A DNA stretch of 64,000 nt from a candidate division Zixibacteria bacterium HGW-Zixibacteria-1 (GCA_002838945.1 PGXB01000007.1:43962-107961); one strand, 5' to 3'. Counted from the first letter of the stretch, positions 34,086-44,269 are shown. The notes: a model not told the origin generated them from the sequence alone. Numbers and translations: made by a program.

Positions 34086-36017
34086 ATGACAAAGAAGATA
34101 TTCATACTCGCCATTATCGCCGTTTTATCATTCATTTTTTTAATCCCACCCATGGCCCAGGCAGGCGCCAGCGAGCTTGGAAAAGCGAATTGCCTGGAAT
34201 GTCATGACGGAATCGATAAAGATGCTTCGGCTCCCTATGACAGCGCCCTGGCTATGTCAATTCATGGGGACATGGAATGTGTTGACTGCCACGCTTCAAT
34301 CATCGAGCTGCCCCATGATGACAAGGTGGCAAAAGTAATTTGCGGGGTTTGCCATGATTATGAAGTTAAGACTTATGTGGAGCACGGTCGTCTCAGCGTC
34401 GAGTTCGGCGAAGATATACCGAGTTGTGCCGATTGCCATGGCCATCATTATATTCTCCCATCCAGCGAGAAGCAGTCCAAGGTCAATCCCATCCATCTGC
34501 CGGAAACCTGCGGTAAATGCCACGAGGACCTCGATCTGACCAACAAGCATGAGATTTTGTACGGCAAAGCGGTTGAGGTTTATACCAGCAGTGTTCATGG
34601 AAAGGCCACGATGGGCGGGATTTATGTGGCCGCCACCTGTAATGACTGCCATTCAACCGGCGGCACGGCGCACCGTATCCTGGGACCGGGCGATGCGGAA
34701 TCATCGATTAACCACTTTAATATTCCGAAGACCTGCGGCAAGTGTCACCGTAATATCGAAAAAGACTACTGGGAAGGCATTCACGGCAAACTGGTTCGGC
34801 GCGGTGAAACCGATTCGCCGGTATGCACCGACTGCCACGGCGAACACGGCATTATATCACATACCGATCCCCGCTCAAGAGTTAATCCGGTGCGTGTGGC
34901 CGAGGCCACCTGCTCGCCCTGCCATGAATCGGCCAGGCTCAATGAAAAATATGGAATTCCTTCCGGACGATTGCAGACCTATATTGACAGTTATCATGGT
35001 TTGAAGAGTATGGCGGGCGATCTGTCGGTGGCCAATTGCGCTTCCTGTCATGGCGCCCACAGAATTCTTCCGCATACCGACAAGACATCATCGATTTTTC
35101 CCGACAATCTTCAAGCGACCTGCGGAAACTGCCATCCCGGGATATCGGCGGCCATGGCCCAGACGCCGATTCACGGGACGCCCGGAATCACTCAGACACC
35201 GGTCGCGAACATTGTTCGCAATATTTATATTATCGCGATAGTAATAATAGTGGGTCTGATGGCGCTTCACTGGCTGATTGATTTGCGCAAACAGATCCGG
35301 AGGGCTCTCAACCGCGAGATGATCAGAAGAATGACTATGAATGAAGTCTGGCAACATACATTCCTGATGGTTACCTTTCTCACGCTTGTAATGACCGGGT
35401 TTGCCCTGCGATATTCCGACGCCTGGTGGGCGGTCATGCTTTTCGGCCATGAAGGCGGCTTCCCGCTGCGCGGAGTCATTCACAGAACCGCCGCCGTCCT
35501 GTTTATAATAACGGTAATATGGCATGTCGTTTACCTGACTCGCGCCCGGGGGCGGAGCTTCCTGAGAGATATCTTCCCGATCAAAAGGGATTTCACCGAC
35601 TTTGTCGATATGAACCTGCATAACCTGGGAATCAAAAAAAACCATCCCAAATTCGGACGCTTCAGTTATGTCGAGAAGGCGGAATACTGGGCGCTGGTAT
35701 GGGGCTCGGTGGTGATGATTTTCAGCGGCTTCTTTCTCTGGTTCGATAATTTTGCGGTTCAGTGGTTCCCCAAGGGGTTCCTCGATGTGATCCTGGTTAT
35801 TCACTACTACGAGGCCTGGCTGGCGACCCTGGCCATTTTGATATGGCATTTCTATTCCACCATATTCAGCCCGAAGGTGTATCCCATGAACCCGGCCTGG
35901 ATTAACGGCAAGATGCCGGTCGATCTTTATGAAGAAGAGCACCCGGATGACCCTGATTTCAAGAAATATATGGGGAAAGTTGAACCTGCAAAAACGGACG
36001 TCAAAAAGGATGCTTGA
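34086..36017 (+). CDS. 11-haem cytochrome c fused to a membrane cytochrome b domain
   Basis: A 643-residue protein with a cleavable signal, 11 CxxCH motifs in residues 36-350 and five membrane helices in residues 375-590 of the HydC/FdnI-like cytochrome b type, with candidate b-haem histidines in VWQHTF, VIHRTA, VIWHVVYL, VIHYYEAW and ILIWHFY. The design matches CbcL-type inner-membrane quinol oxidases of Geobacter. It should oxidise menaquinol in the membrane and pass electrons to its periplasmic c-haem wire. Repeated SxHGK/SIHGD histidines supply distal haem ligands. It is 45 bases before a larger paralogue. Confidence 0.9.
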   Translation: MTKKIFILAIIAVLSFIFLIPPMAQAGASELGKANCLECHDGIDKDASAPYDSALAMSIHGDMECVDCHASIIELPHDDKVAKVICGVCHDYEVKTYVEHGRLSVEFGEDIPSCADCHGHHYILPSSEKQSKVNPIHLPETCGKCHEDLDLTNKHEILYGKAVEVYTSSVHGKATMGGIYVAATCNDCHSTGGTAHRILGPGDAESSINHFNIPKTCGKCHRNIEKDYWEGIHGKLVRRGETDSPVCTDCHGEHGIISHTDPRSRVNPVRVAEATCSPCHESARLNEKYGIPSGRLQTYIDSYHGLKSMAGDLSVANCASCHGAHRILPHTDKTSSIFPDNLQATCGNCHPGISAAMAQTPIHGTPGITQTPVANIVRNIYIIAIVIIVGLMALHWLIDLRKQIRRALNREMIRRMTMNEVWQHTFLMVTFLTLVMTGFALRYSDAWWAVMLFGHEGGFPLRGVIHRTAAVLFIITVIWHVVYLTRARGRSFLRDIFPIKRDFTDFVDMNLHNLGIKKNHPKFGRFSYVEKAEYWALVWGSVVMIFSGFFLWFDNFAVQWFPKGFLDVILVIHYYEAWLATLAILIWHFYSTIFSPKVYPMNPAWINGKMPVDLYEEEHPDDPDFKKYMGKVEPAKTDVKKDA

Positions 36018-36062
36018 CAACTCTGTCAAATATTCTTTAAATAAGTAAATTAGTCAGGGTTT

Positions 36063-38870
36063 ATGGTTATAAATACATTGAACAGGATTTTCCCGAAAGT
36101 CATTTTGGCGCTGATTACGGCGGCAATGCTGTTTTTCCCTGCTTCCGCCGTATGGTCGCAGTCGGTTGACGACTGCATGATGTGCCATGAAGATTCCGAC
36201 CTGACCAGGATGAGGAACGGCCGTGAAATCTCGCTGACGATCAATCTGAACAAGTTCAAGAAGTCGATTCACGGCGATATGGACTGTATCGACTGTCATG
36301 CCGATCTCAGCGACGCCGAATTTCCGCATGAGGAAAATCTGCAGCCGGTCGATTGCGGCATGTGCCACGACGATATTGCCGAAATATACAAGGCCAGTCT
36401 GCACGGACAGGTGGCCGCTTCGGGCGGGGAACTGGCCCCCAAATGCTGGACCTGCCATGGGGCCCACGACATTGTCCCAACCGATTCGCCGGATTCAAAA
36501 GTCACCAAATTCAATATTCCCTTTATTTGCGGCGAATGTCACAAGGAAGGGACGCCGGTCAGCCGAACCTATAACATCCCCCAGGACAGCATTCTTACTC
36601 ACTACTCTTTCAGTATTCACGGCGAGGGCCTGTTCAAGCAGGGTTTGACCGTATCGGCGGTCTGCACCGATTGTCATACATCACATAATGTTCTTAACCA
36701 TCTCGACCCGAGATCAAGCATCTACCGGGGTAATGTCGCTAAAACCTGTCAGAAGTGCCATGGCCGCATCGAGCAGGTGCATCAGAAAGTCATTCGGGGC
36801 GAGTTGTGGGAGAAGGAACCCAATAAGGTTCCGGTTTGTGTCGACTGCCACGCCCCGCACCAGATACGCCGGGTGTTTTATGATGAAGGCATGGCCGATA
36901 AGCAGTGTTTGAAATGTCATGCCAATCCGGGTCTGACGGGGGTCAGCGACGGCGCCACGGCAACGATGTATGTTGATACGCTCGAGACGCATGGTTCCAT
37001 GCATCGAGGCGTCACCTGCGCCCAGTGTCATACCGGGGCAAGCCCCGATCATGACCGTCCCTGTAAAACGGCTATCAATAAAGTTGATTGCTCGATTTGC
37101 CATACCGAAGTCGTTGATACGTATATGACTAGCATTCACGGGAAACTGGTCGACCGCGGCGATCCGATGGCGCCGGAATGCGTCGATTGTCATGGAACTC
37201 ACGGTATCCTGGGCAAACGCGATCCAAAATCGAACACCTATCCGAAAAATGTGCCGGAACTCTGCGGCAACTGCCATCGCGAGGGCGGCCAGGCGGCGCT
37301 GCGATATACCGGCTCGATGAAACAGGTTCTCAAGACATACGAAATGAGTATTCACGGGAAGGGCCTGATTGAAAGCGGCCTTATCGTTACGGCAATGTGT
37401 ACCGATTGCCACACGGCGCATCATACCCTGCCGGCCGCCGATTCCGCCTCGAGCGTTTATAAAGATAATATTCCCAAAACCTGTGCCAATTGCCACAACG
37501 GCATATATGAACAGTTCCAGCACAGTATTCACTCCCCGCTGGTAAGCGATACCGACAAGGATCTTCCCAGTTGTTACGATTGTCATGAGTCGCATTCGAT
37601 TTCACGAACCGACATGACCGATTTTCGTCTGTCTGTTTTCAATCAATGCGGCCGCTGCCATGTGGATGTCACCGAAACATATTTCGACACGTTCCACGGC
37701 AAGGCCTCAAAACTGGGATTCGCCGCCGCCGCGCAGTGCTATGATTGTCACGGAACGCATAATATTCTTCCGCCGGAAGAGCCGCAATCATCCCTCTCAC
37801 GCCAGAATATTGTCGGCACCTGCGCCAAGTGTCACCCCGGTTCGCATCGCAAATTCGCGGGCTATCTGACCCATGCCACCCATCACGACAAACATAAATA
37901 TCCGATTCTTTTTTACACTTTCTGGTTCATGTCGACGCTTCTGGTCGGCACCCTGATAATCGCGGGCACACATACGATACTCTGGCTGCCGCGTTCGTTT
38001 CAGGCCATGAAACAGCATAAAAAATTGGAGCAGAAAATATCGGATCGGCTGATTTTCGAGCGCTTCACGCCGTACCAGCGGACGCTTCATGTTATGGTGA
38101 TTATCAGTTTCCTCGGCCTGGCCATCACCGGCATGACTTTGAAGTTTTCCTACCTGGCGTGGGCCCAGTGGATCTCCGAAGTGCTGGGCGGTTTTGAGTC
38201 GGCCGGATATATCCACCGTATCTGCGCCGTGATAACCTTCGGATATTTCTTCGGGCATATATATGATTTGGTTCGGATGAAACGACGCGAGCGAAAAACA
38301 TGGCGACAGCTGCTTTTCGACGTCAATTCGATGCTTCCCAATCGAAACGATATCCGTGATGCGGTCGGCACCTTCAAATGGTTCCTCGGCCGCGGTCCGC
38401 GGCCCCGCTACGGGCGCTGGACCTATTGGGAAAAATTCGATTACTTCGCCGTTTTCTGGGGCGTGGCGATTATCGGCACCACCGGTCTCATGCTCTGGTT
38501 CCCGGAATTTTTCACGCTCTTTCTGCCGGGCTGGATTATTAACGTGGCGACCATTATTCATTCGGACGAGGCGCTTCTGGCGGTCGCTTTCATCTTCACC
38601 GTCCACTTCTTCAACACGCATTTCCGTCCCGACAAATTCCCCATGGACCCGGTTATTTTTTCCGGCTGCATATCCATCGAAGAACTCCGGGTGGATCGCC
38701 CGCGCGAATATGAAGTGATGATCAAGGAGCGAAAGCTGAAGAAATGCACCGGTCAGCCGACACCACCGATGATGCTGAAGGTTCTCAAGTTGTTCGGTGC
38801 TACGGCGCTGATAGTCGGTTTGTCGCTGATTCTGCTGATCATCTATGCGGAAATATTCGGTTATCGTTAA
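36063..38870 (+). CDS. 19-haem cytochrome c fused to a membrane cytochrome b domain
   Basis: A 935-residue protein with a signal peptide and 19 CxxCH motifs in residues 38-600, followed by a cytochrome b region with an extra N-terminal helix (HTILWLPRSFQAM) and five helices homologous to the preceding protein. Haems 3-7 and 11-15 lie in clearly repeated blocks (VDCGMCHDDIAEIYKASLHG against VDCSICHTEVVDTYMTSIHG; VSAVCTDCHTSHN against VTAMCTDCHTAHH), so the c domain grew by internal duplication. It probably forms a long periplasmic wire from menaquinol. A weak CAGGG precedes ATG 36063. Confidence 0.9.
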   Translation: MVINTLNRIFPKVILALITAAMLFFPASAVWSQSVDDCMMCHEDSDLTRMRNGREISLTINLNKFKKSIHGDMDCIDCHADLSDAEFPHEENLQPVDCGMCHDDIAEIYKASLHGQVAASGGELAPKCWTCHGAHDIVPTDSPDSKVTKFNIPFICGECHKEGTPVSRTYNIPQDSILTHYSFSIHGEGLFKQGLTVSAVCTDCHTSHNVLNHLDPRSSIYRGNVAKTCQKCHGRIEQVHQKVIRGELWEKEPNKVPVCVDCHAPHQIRRVFYDEGMADKQCLKCHANPGLTGVSDGATATMYVDTLETHGSMHRGVTCAQCHTGASPDHDRPCKTAINKVDCSICHTEVVDTYMTSIHGKLVDRGDPMAPECVDCHGTHGILGKRDPKSNTYPKNVPELCGNCHREGGQAALRYTGSMKQVLKTYEMSIHGKGLIESGLIVTAMCTDCHTAHHTLPAADSASSVYKDNIPKTCANCHNGIYEQFQHSIHSPLVSDTDKDLPSCYDCHESHSISRTDMTDFRLSVFNQCGRCHVDVTETYFDTFHGKASKLGFAAAAQCYDCHGTHNILPPEEPQSSLSRQNIVGTCAKCHPGSHRKFAGYLTHATHHDKHKYPILFYTFWFMSTLLVGTLIIAGTHTILWLPRSFQAMKQHKKLEQKISDRLIFERFTPYQRTLHVMVIISFLGLAITGMTLKFSYLAWAQWISEVLGGFESAGYIHRICAVITFGYFFGHIYDLVRMKRRERKTWRQLLFDVNSMLPNRNDIRDAVGTFKWFLGRGPRPRYGRWTYWEKFDYFAVFWGVAIIGTTGLMLWFPEFFTLFLPGWIINVATIIHSDEALLAVAFIFTVHFFNTHFRPDKFPMDPVIFSGCISIEELRVDRPREYEVMIKERKLKKCTGQPTPPMMLKVLKLFGATALIVGLSLILLIIYAEIFGYR

Positions 38871-39137
38871 ACCGAAGTTAAAATTTCGCTGCGGGAATTT
38901 CGGCACGAAGCCATATTTCCAAAAACATACCATAATATTTTTGTGGTAAATCATCTAAGGCTCTGTATTTACCAGGCTCTTATTGCTCCATCCCGGACAT
39001 TTTTTCGGGTATTTTTTCATTTACGCCCGGCTTGTCGAGCATTGCACCAGCGAATGATTAATACAGGACAAAATGGGTATTATATGCTTGACTTTTTATA
39101 GAATTTTACATACCTTCCGCCTTATTCAGGGGGTTCA

Positions 39138-39590
39138 ATGACAGATATAGATAAAGGCAAACGAGATCTTCTGGGATGGCTTCTTAAAGGCGGAATTGGC
39201 GCCCTGATGGCGTCGGTCCTGTATCCTGTATATAAGTATGTAATTCCGCCGGCATCGGGCGAGGCTAATGTCTCTCAGATAAAGCTTCCTTTTAAGCTCG
39301 CTGAATTGAAGCAGGACGAGAAGAAATCCCGCATTTTCAAATTCGGCCGAGACCTGGGCATTATAGTCGTCACCGCCAATCAGGAAGTCAAGGCCTTCTC
39401 CGCCCTGTGTACCCACCTGGACTGCACCGTGCAGTACCGCACCGACCTCGGCATTATCTGGTGCGCCTGTCATAACGGTCAATATGATCTCGAAGGGCGG
39501 AACATCGGCGGCCCGCCGCCGCGCCCGCTGGAAAAGTACGCGGTTCACATCGATGAAGCGAACGGCGAAATATTCGTTTCGAAAGCATAG
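39138..39590 (+). CDS. Rieske iron-sulfur protein of a cytochrome bc-type complex
   Basis: A 150-residue protein with one N-terminal membrane anchor (about residues 12-35) and the two [2Fe-2S] boxes CTHLDC and CACHNGQYD, containing the two Cys and two His ligands, then a proline loop GGPPPRPL. It accepts electrons from quinol at the Qo site. It begins a Rieske-cytochrome b-nonahaem c unit with gaps of 5 and 14 bases. The 267 bases upstream contain a TTGACT with only a weak -10 at 17 bases. Confidence 0.95.
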   Translation: MTDIDKGKRDLLGWLLKGGIGALMASVLYPVYKYVIPPASGEANVSQIKLPFKLAELKQDEKKSRIFKFGRDLGIIVVTANQEVKAFSALCTHLDCTVQYRTDLGIIWCACHNGQYDLEGRNIGGPPPRPLEKYAVHIDEANGEIFVSKA

Positions 39591-39595
39591 CAGTT

Positions 39596-40720
39596 ATGGG
39601 TAATCAAAACGCCGGCAATCAGACTTTCATAACGCGGCTCTATTCCTGGGTGGATGAAAGACTTAAGATCAACACCCTGGTCGATTACATGTCGAAAAAG
39701 GTGGTACCGTCGCATTCACAATCGATCTGGTATTTTTTCGGCGGAATGACCCTGTTTTTCTTTATCGTCCAGGTCATGACCGGAATTCTGCTTCTTCTTT
39801 ACTATCGCCCCGGCGCCGATTCCGCCTATGAATCGGTGAAATTTATCGTTTCCGAGGTTACTTTCGGCTGGCTGATTCGGTCGATACATTCATGGTCGGC
39901 CAATTTGATGATTTTGGCCGCATTTATTCATATGTTTTCGGTTTTCTTTACCCACGCTTACCGTCGGCCGCGAGAAATGACCTGGGTCTCGGGCGTTCTC
40001 CTGCTGGGGCTGTCAATGGCTTTCGGCTTTTCGGGTTATCTGCTCCCGTGGAACGAACTTTCATTTTTCGCGACCCGGGTCGGCACCGGCATGGCCGGGG
40101 CGCTTCCGGTCGTGGGAGATTTTTTGATGGAGGTCATGCGCGGCGGCGAAAATGTTACCGGCGCCACCATCGGCCGCTTTTTCGGTTTTCATGTAGCGGT
40201 TCTGCCGGGCCTTTTCACGGTTTTTATCGCGCTGCACCTGTTTTTCATTCAGCGACAGGGGATGTCGGAGCCGCTGGAATGGGCCATCAACAATCAGGCC
40301 CCAAAAAAATATATGCCCTTCTTCCCTAATTTTCTCCTGCGCGAATTATTGATATGGCTGATTCTGCTCAATATTCTGGCCGTGCTGGCGGTGTTTTTCC
40401 CTGACGGTATCGGCCCGGTACACTGGCCGCTGGGCGCGAAGGCGGACCCGTTTGCGCCGCCTCCGGCCGTCATTCGACCCGAATGGTACTTTATGTTCGC
40501 CTTTCAGATGCTGAAACTTCTTCCGGCCCATATCCTTTTTATCGAGGGTGAGCTGTTCGGAATAATTATCCTTTCGATTGCCGGACTGGCCTGGCTGGTG
40601 GCACCTTTCCTCGTAGCGCGCAAACCGGAGGGTACAAAAAGCCACAAGATGATTGTCTTCGGATGGGCGGTCGTGACATTTATCGTTGTAATGACAATTC
40701 TCGGTTATTTTCTGGAGTGA
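39596..40720 (+). CDS. Cytochrome b of a bc-type quinol-oxidising complex
   Basis: A 374-residue protein with about eight membrane helices. Haem-binding His pairs lie in helices B and D (RSIHSW...AFIHMF and [10 protein letters not shown]...ALHLFF), spaced 13-14 residues apart, and the Qo-site motif is PEWYF. Both the N-terminal b6-like and the C-terminal subunit IV-like halves are present in one chain. No cytochrome c1 gene follows; the next gene is a nonahaem cytochrome that probably takes its role. Confidence 0.95.
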   Translation: MGNQNAGNQTFITRLYSWVDERLKINTLVDYMSKKVVPSHSQSIWYFFGGMTLFFFIVQVMTGILLLLYYRPGADSAYESVKFIVSEVTFGWLIRSIHSWSANLMILAAFIHMFSVFFTHAYRRPREMTWVSGVLLLGLSMAFGFSGYLLPWNELSFFATRVGTGMAGALPVVGDFLMEVMRGGENVTGATIGRFFGFHVAVLPGLFTVFIALHLFFIQRQGMSEPLEWAINNQAPKKYMPFFPNFLLRELLIWLILLNILAVLAVFFPDGIGPVHWPLGAKADPFAPPPAVIRPEWYFMFAFQMLKLLPAHILFIEGELFGIIILSIAGLAWLVAPFLVARKPEGTKSHKMIVFGWAVVTFIVVMTILGYFLE

Positions 40721-40734
40721 GCAGGATGATATTT

Positions 40735-41985
40735 ATGACTAATAGAATAAAAAGAACTCTGGTGCTTTTCGGCACGCTGGTCCTGGTATGTTTCTTTCCG
40801 GGGCTTTCATTGGCCGATAACTGCCTCGGCTGTCACTCCGGCTGGGAAGATGATGAACGCGCCCCCTCGGCTTTATTTCCGACGGATATCCATGCCCAGG
40901 CCGGGCTGGGATGTTCCGACTGTCACGGCGGCAATCCGGAACTGGATGATATGGATGATGTGCGCGCCGGCAAGGGTTATCGCGGGGTTCCCAAGCCGAA
41001 GGAAATACCGGCCTTTTGCGCAACCTGCCACAGCGATCCCAATTATATGATCAAACATAATCCCCCGCTGGCCACGGATCAGTTCGACAAATATAAAACT
41101 TCGGTTCATGGCAAGCAGCTTCTGGGAAAAGGCGATATCAAGGCGGCCAACTGCGTTTCATGCCATTCGGTTCATGATATCGCCAGCCCGCAACTGCCGG
41201 CTTCGACAGTTTATGCCCTGAATATTCCCGGGACCTGCGCCAAATGCCATAGCGACGCCGCCTATATGGCCGGATATGGCATCCCGACCGATCAGTATGA
41301 TGATTATGCCAAATCGGTCCACGGCCACGCCCTGCTCGATAAAAAGGATATCGGTGCGCCGGCCTGCAATGATTGTCATGGTAATCACGGCGCCACGCCG
41401 CCGGGGGTGACCTCGATTTCAGCGGTCTGCGGAATGTGCCATACACTGATCTCGGAAGAATTCTCGAAATCGCCGCATAAGAAGGCCTTTGATGAGATGG
41501 GTTACCCGGAATGTGAAGGATGTCACTCCAATCATCTGGTGCTGGAACCGCAGCTTTTCTGGGTCGGGACATCTGATTCCTCGCTCTGTGTCAATTGTCA
41601 TTCGGCCGATGACGGCACGATTGCGCTGGCAACAGCGGAGAAAATGCACAGCAGTCTGCAGGAATTGTATGATGCCTATGACCGAGCCGAGGAAAAAACC
41701 GATGAGGGCGATGTGAAGGGCATGATGGTGACCGACCAGCGCTTCGCATTGAAAGAAGTAAGCCAGGCAATAATCAAGACCAGGACCATTATTCATTCCT
41801 TCGACGCCGAGGCTGTTGCAAAAACAACGGCACCGGGGATGCAGGCGGCGGAAAAAGTCTATGAGGCATCCGTGGCGAAAATCGATGAATATTACTTCCG
41901 GCGATACGGGCTCGGAATTGCAACTCTGATCATTACGTTTCTGGCTGTCATGCTATTTTTGAAAATAAAGTCCGTTGAGAAATAG
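40735..41985 (+). CDS. Nonahaem cytochrome c with C-terminal membrane anchor
   Basis: About 416 residues: a signal peptide, nine CxxCH motifs (CLGCH, CSDCH, CATCH, CVSCH, CAKCH, CNDCH, CGMCH, CEGCH, CVNCH) to about residue 290, a coiled-coil stretch (KMHSSLQELYDAYDRAEEKT) and a final membrane helix (GLGIATLIITFLAVMLFL). It lies 14 bases after cytochrome b and is the likely electron acceptor of that complex in place of cytochrome c1. ATG 40735 is preferred because AGGA at 40722-40725 gives correct spacing. Confidence 0.9.
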   Translation: MTNRIKRTLVLFGTLVLVCFFPGLSLADNCLGCHSGWEDDERAPSALFPTDIHAQAGLGCSDCHGGNPELDDMDDVRAGKGYRGVPKPKEIPAFCATCHSDPNYMIKHNPPLATDQFDKYKTSVHGKQLLGKGDIKAANCVSCHSVHDIASPQLPASTVYALNIPGTCAKCHSDAAYMAGYGIPTDQYDDYAKSVHGHALLDKKDIGAPACNDCHGNHGATPPGVTSISAVCGMCHTLISEEFSKSPHKKAFDEMGYPECEGCHSNHLVLEPQLFWVGTSDSSLCVNCHSADDGTIALATAEKMHSSLQELYDAYDRAEEKTDEGDVKGMMVTDQRFALKEVSQAIIKTRTIIHSFDAEAVAKTTAPGMQAAEKVYEASVAKIDEYYFRRYGLGIATLIITFLAVMLFLKIKSVEK

Positions 41986-42032
41986 TGTTGCTCCCCTGAA
42001 AATGTTTTCCCAGGACCAAAATACTTTAATTT

Positions 42033-42046
42033 ATTATCATGATAAT
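42033..42046. promoter_or_regulatory. 14-bp palindrome upstream of the NapC/NirT-type gene
   Basis: ATTATCATGATAAT is a perfect palindrome 90 bases before the next start codon, in an AT-rich stretch. It is a possible operator; no clear promoter boxes overlap it. Confidence 0.3.
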
Positions 42047-42135
42047 GGTTCTTTTTTGTATATTGGAAGCGATTACAATCGATATGTAAATGGCCCGCCG
42101 GTTCGGCACTCGGGCTTCAAGAATAGAGGATGATA

Positions 42136-43656
42136 ATGAAAATACGAAGATTCAAATTTCCCCGGTTGGCATATAACTGGATCAGCGGCATCGGAATCGC
42201 CATGGCCCTCGTCACGGCCTTTCTGATGACCTTTCTATACGTTATCGGCGTTTTTGCCAAGGTGACAAATCCATATCTGGGCATTTTCCTGTATATGGTC
42301 ATGCCGCCGGTCTTGATTGCCGGCCTGCTGCTGATTCCGATCGGAATGCTCTGGCGCTGGCGCAAGGTCCGCAAGACCGGCGAGGAGTTTTATCCGTCCT
42401 GGCCGTATATTGACCTTAACCGGAAGCCGCACCGCAACGCGGCCATGATTTTCTTCTTTGGAACGATTCTTTTCCTGGGCATCGGTTCCGTCGGAAGTTA
42501 TGAGGCGTATCATTTTACCGAGTCGGTGACATTCTGTGGGAAAACCTGTCATGAGGTTATGAAACCGGAATTTACCGCCTATCAGAATTCGGCTCACGCC
42601 CGGGTGGCCTGTGTGGAATGCCATGTCGGCCCGGGCGCCGACTGGTTCGCCAAATCGAAACTCTCCGGGCTTTATCAGGTCTATGCCGTGATGGCCAATG
42701 TTTACCCCAAGCCGATTCCGACGCCGATCAAGAGCCTTCGCCCGGCCCGCGAAACCTGTGAACAATGCCACTGGCCGGGAAAATTCTTCGGATCCCAGCA
42801 GCGTATTTTCGATCATTACATGTATGATGATACAAGCACCCACTGGCCGGTCAATATGCTTGTCAAGACGGGCGGCGGTGACCCCAAAACCGGCCAGGTT
42901 TCCGGCATTCACTGGCACACCTTTATCAGCAACAAGATCGAATATATTGCCCGCGATGAACGCCGGCAGGAGATCCCCTGGGTGCGGGCGACCAGCCTCA
43001 AGACAGGCAAGGTGACCGTTTTTCAGAACACCGGAAATCCCCTTACACAGGAAGAGATTGATTCGGCCACGATCCGCGTTCTGGACTGCATGGACTGCCA
43101 TAATCGGCCGAGTCATGGCTATGATTCCCCCGATGAGTCCGTCGACCAGGCCCTTTTAATCGGGCATATAGATCACTCACTGCCCGAAATCAAACGCGTG
43201 GCGGTCGAGGCTATGGCCAGGGAATATGAGAGTGATGAAGCCGCCATGCACGGCATTGCCAATTACATCACCGAGTTTTATATGCATCAATATCCCGAAG
43301 TGTACCGCGAGAATAAGGACAAGATCGACCAGGCGGTCATTGGGGCTCAGGAACAATTCTCTCAAAACATCTTTCCCTTCATGAAGGTTCGCTGGGAGGA
43401 ATATCCCAACAACATCGGCCACTTCTACAGCCAGGGCTGTATGCGATGCCATGAGGGCAAGCATATCAGTGACGATGGGTTGACATCGATTGTCAGGGAC
43501 TGTGATGCCTGCCATATTATCATCGCCCAGGGCAGCGGCGACAGGGCCCAATATTCCGGCTCGCAGGAAGGGTTGAGATTCGAGCATCCTGAAGACATCG
43601 ACGAGGCCTGGACCGAAATGGGTTGCTACGAGTGCCATTCCGGCACGCAACCTTAA
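42136..43656 (+). CDS. Heptahaem NapC/NirT-type inner-membrane cytochrome (ImcH-like)
   Basis: A 506-residue protein with three N-terminal membrane helices (about residues 15-45, 55-75, 100-125) and seven haem motifs: an unusual CGKTCH (CX3CH) followed by EVMKPE as in NapC/NirT quinol dehydrogenases, then CVECH, CEQCH, CMDCH, CMRCH, CDACH and CYECH. ImcH of Geobacter, which transfers menaquinol electrons toward outer-membrane conduits, has the same family and haem count, so ImcH-like function is inferred. ATG 42136 is chosen because AGAGG lies at a proper distance; ATG 42130 is too near. A bidirectional terminator follows. Confidence 0.88.
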   Translation: MKIRRFKFPRLAYNWISGIGIAMALVTAFLMTFLYVIGVFAKVTNPYLGIFLYMVMPPVLIAGLLLIPIGMLWRWRKVRKTGEEFYPSWPYIDLNRKPHRNAAMIFFFGTILFLGIGSVGSYEAYHFTESVTFCGKTCHEVMKPEFTAYQNSAHARVACVECHVGPGADWFAKSKLSGLYQVYAVMANVYPKPIPTPIKSLRPARETCEQCHWPGKFFGSQQRIFDHYMYDDTSTHWPVNMLVKTGGGDPKTGQVSGIHWHTFISNKIEYIARDERRQEIPWVRATSLKTGKVTVFQNTGNPLTQEEIDSATIRVLDCMDCHNRPSHGYDSPDESVDQALLIGHIDHSLPEIKRVAVEAMAREYESDEAAMHGIANYITEFYMHQYPEVYRENKDKIDQAVIGAQEQFSQNIFPFMKVRWEEYPNNIGHFYSQGCMRCHEGKHISDDGLTSIVRDCDACHIIIAQGSGDRAQYSGSQEGLRFEHPEDIDEAWTEMGCYECHSGTQP

Positions 43657-43689
43657 AGCAAATAGAACCAAAGAAGATCAAGGGAATAA

Positions 43690-43720
43690 AAAAAAGCGTT
43701 CCGGATTGGAACGCTTTTTT
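43690..43720. terminator. Bidirectional terminator between convergent cytochrome genes
   Basis: GCGTTCC (43696-43702) pairs with GGAACGC (43708-43714), flanked by an A-run on the left and a T-run on the right, so it can serve both the plus-strand heptahaem gene and the minus-strand tetrahaem gene. Confidence 0.93.
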
Positions 43721-43738
43721 TCTTACTTATAACGATCT

Positions 43739-44269
43739 CTATTCCGTCGTTTTCTTGACTTCCTCTTTTACGGCCATAGCGTGAACGCCGGCGGCTTTCA
43801 TCTTCGCGAAATCAAATTTTTCCTTGGAACGGAATTGTTCGGGAACCTTATCGTTATGGCAACTCAGACAGGTTTTCTCATCAGGAACAATCAGCCCCAT
43901 TTTGACGGCTTCTTCCCTGTTTTCCATAACGGTTTTCTTCTTGTAGTCGCTTCCCGCACCATGACAGGCCTCGCACTGGACGCCGGTCAGAAGAGCGCCT
44001 TCAGCGGTGGTGCCGGTGGAGTGACAGCCGGCACAGGCGGCATCTTTCTGCTGTTCGGCATTAAGACTTTCCCAGGCTTTGGCATGTTTGGTTTCAAGCC
44101 AGCTGGTATGAGTACCATCTTTCTTGTGACACATTTTACACTTGTCGGCGCCGATGAATTCATGCTTGGCGGCCGTCTCTTCGGCAGCCTTTTCCTGAGC
44201 AGAAATGTTGACGGCAAATGCAGTTACAAGACAGATGATGGCAAATGCAATCAAGAACTTCTTTACCAT
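43739..44269 (-). CDS. Periplasmic tetrahaem cytochrome c (c554-like)
   Basis: A 176-residue exported protein with signal peptide ending NISAQ and four haem motifs: CKMCH, CAGCH, CEACH and CLSCH. The YKKKT...EEAVKMGLIVPDEKTCLSCH arrangement resembles the cytochrome c554/c-prime family. AAGGAGGAG lies just before ATG 44269, one of the strongest ribosome sites in the window, and a TATAAT box lies upstream, so it may be abundant. It is a good candidate periplasmic shuttle between inner-membrane quinol dehydrogenases and the outer-membrane conduit encoded next to it. Confidence 0.88.
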   Translation of the reverse strand: MVKKFLIAFAIICLVTAFAVNISAQEKAAEETAAKHEFIGADKCKMCHKKDGTHTSWLETKHAKAWESLNAEQQKDAACAGCHSTGTTAEGALLTGVQCEACHGAGSDYKKKTVMENREEAVKMGLIVPDEKTCLSCHNDKVPEQFRSKEKFDFAKMKAAGVHAMAVKEEVKKTTE

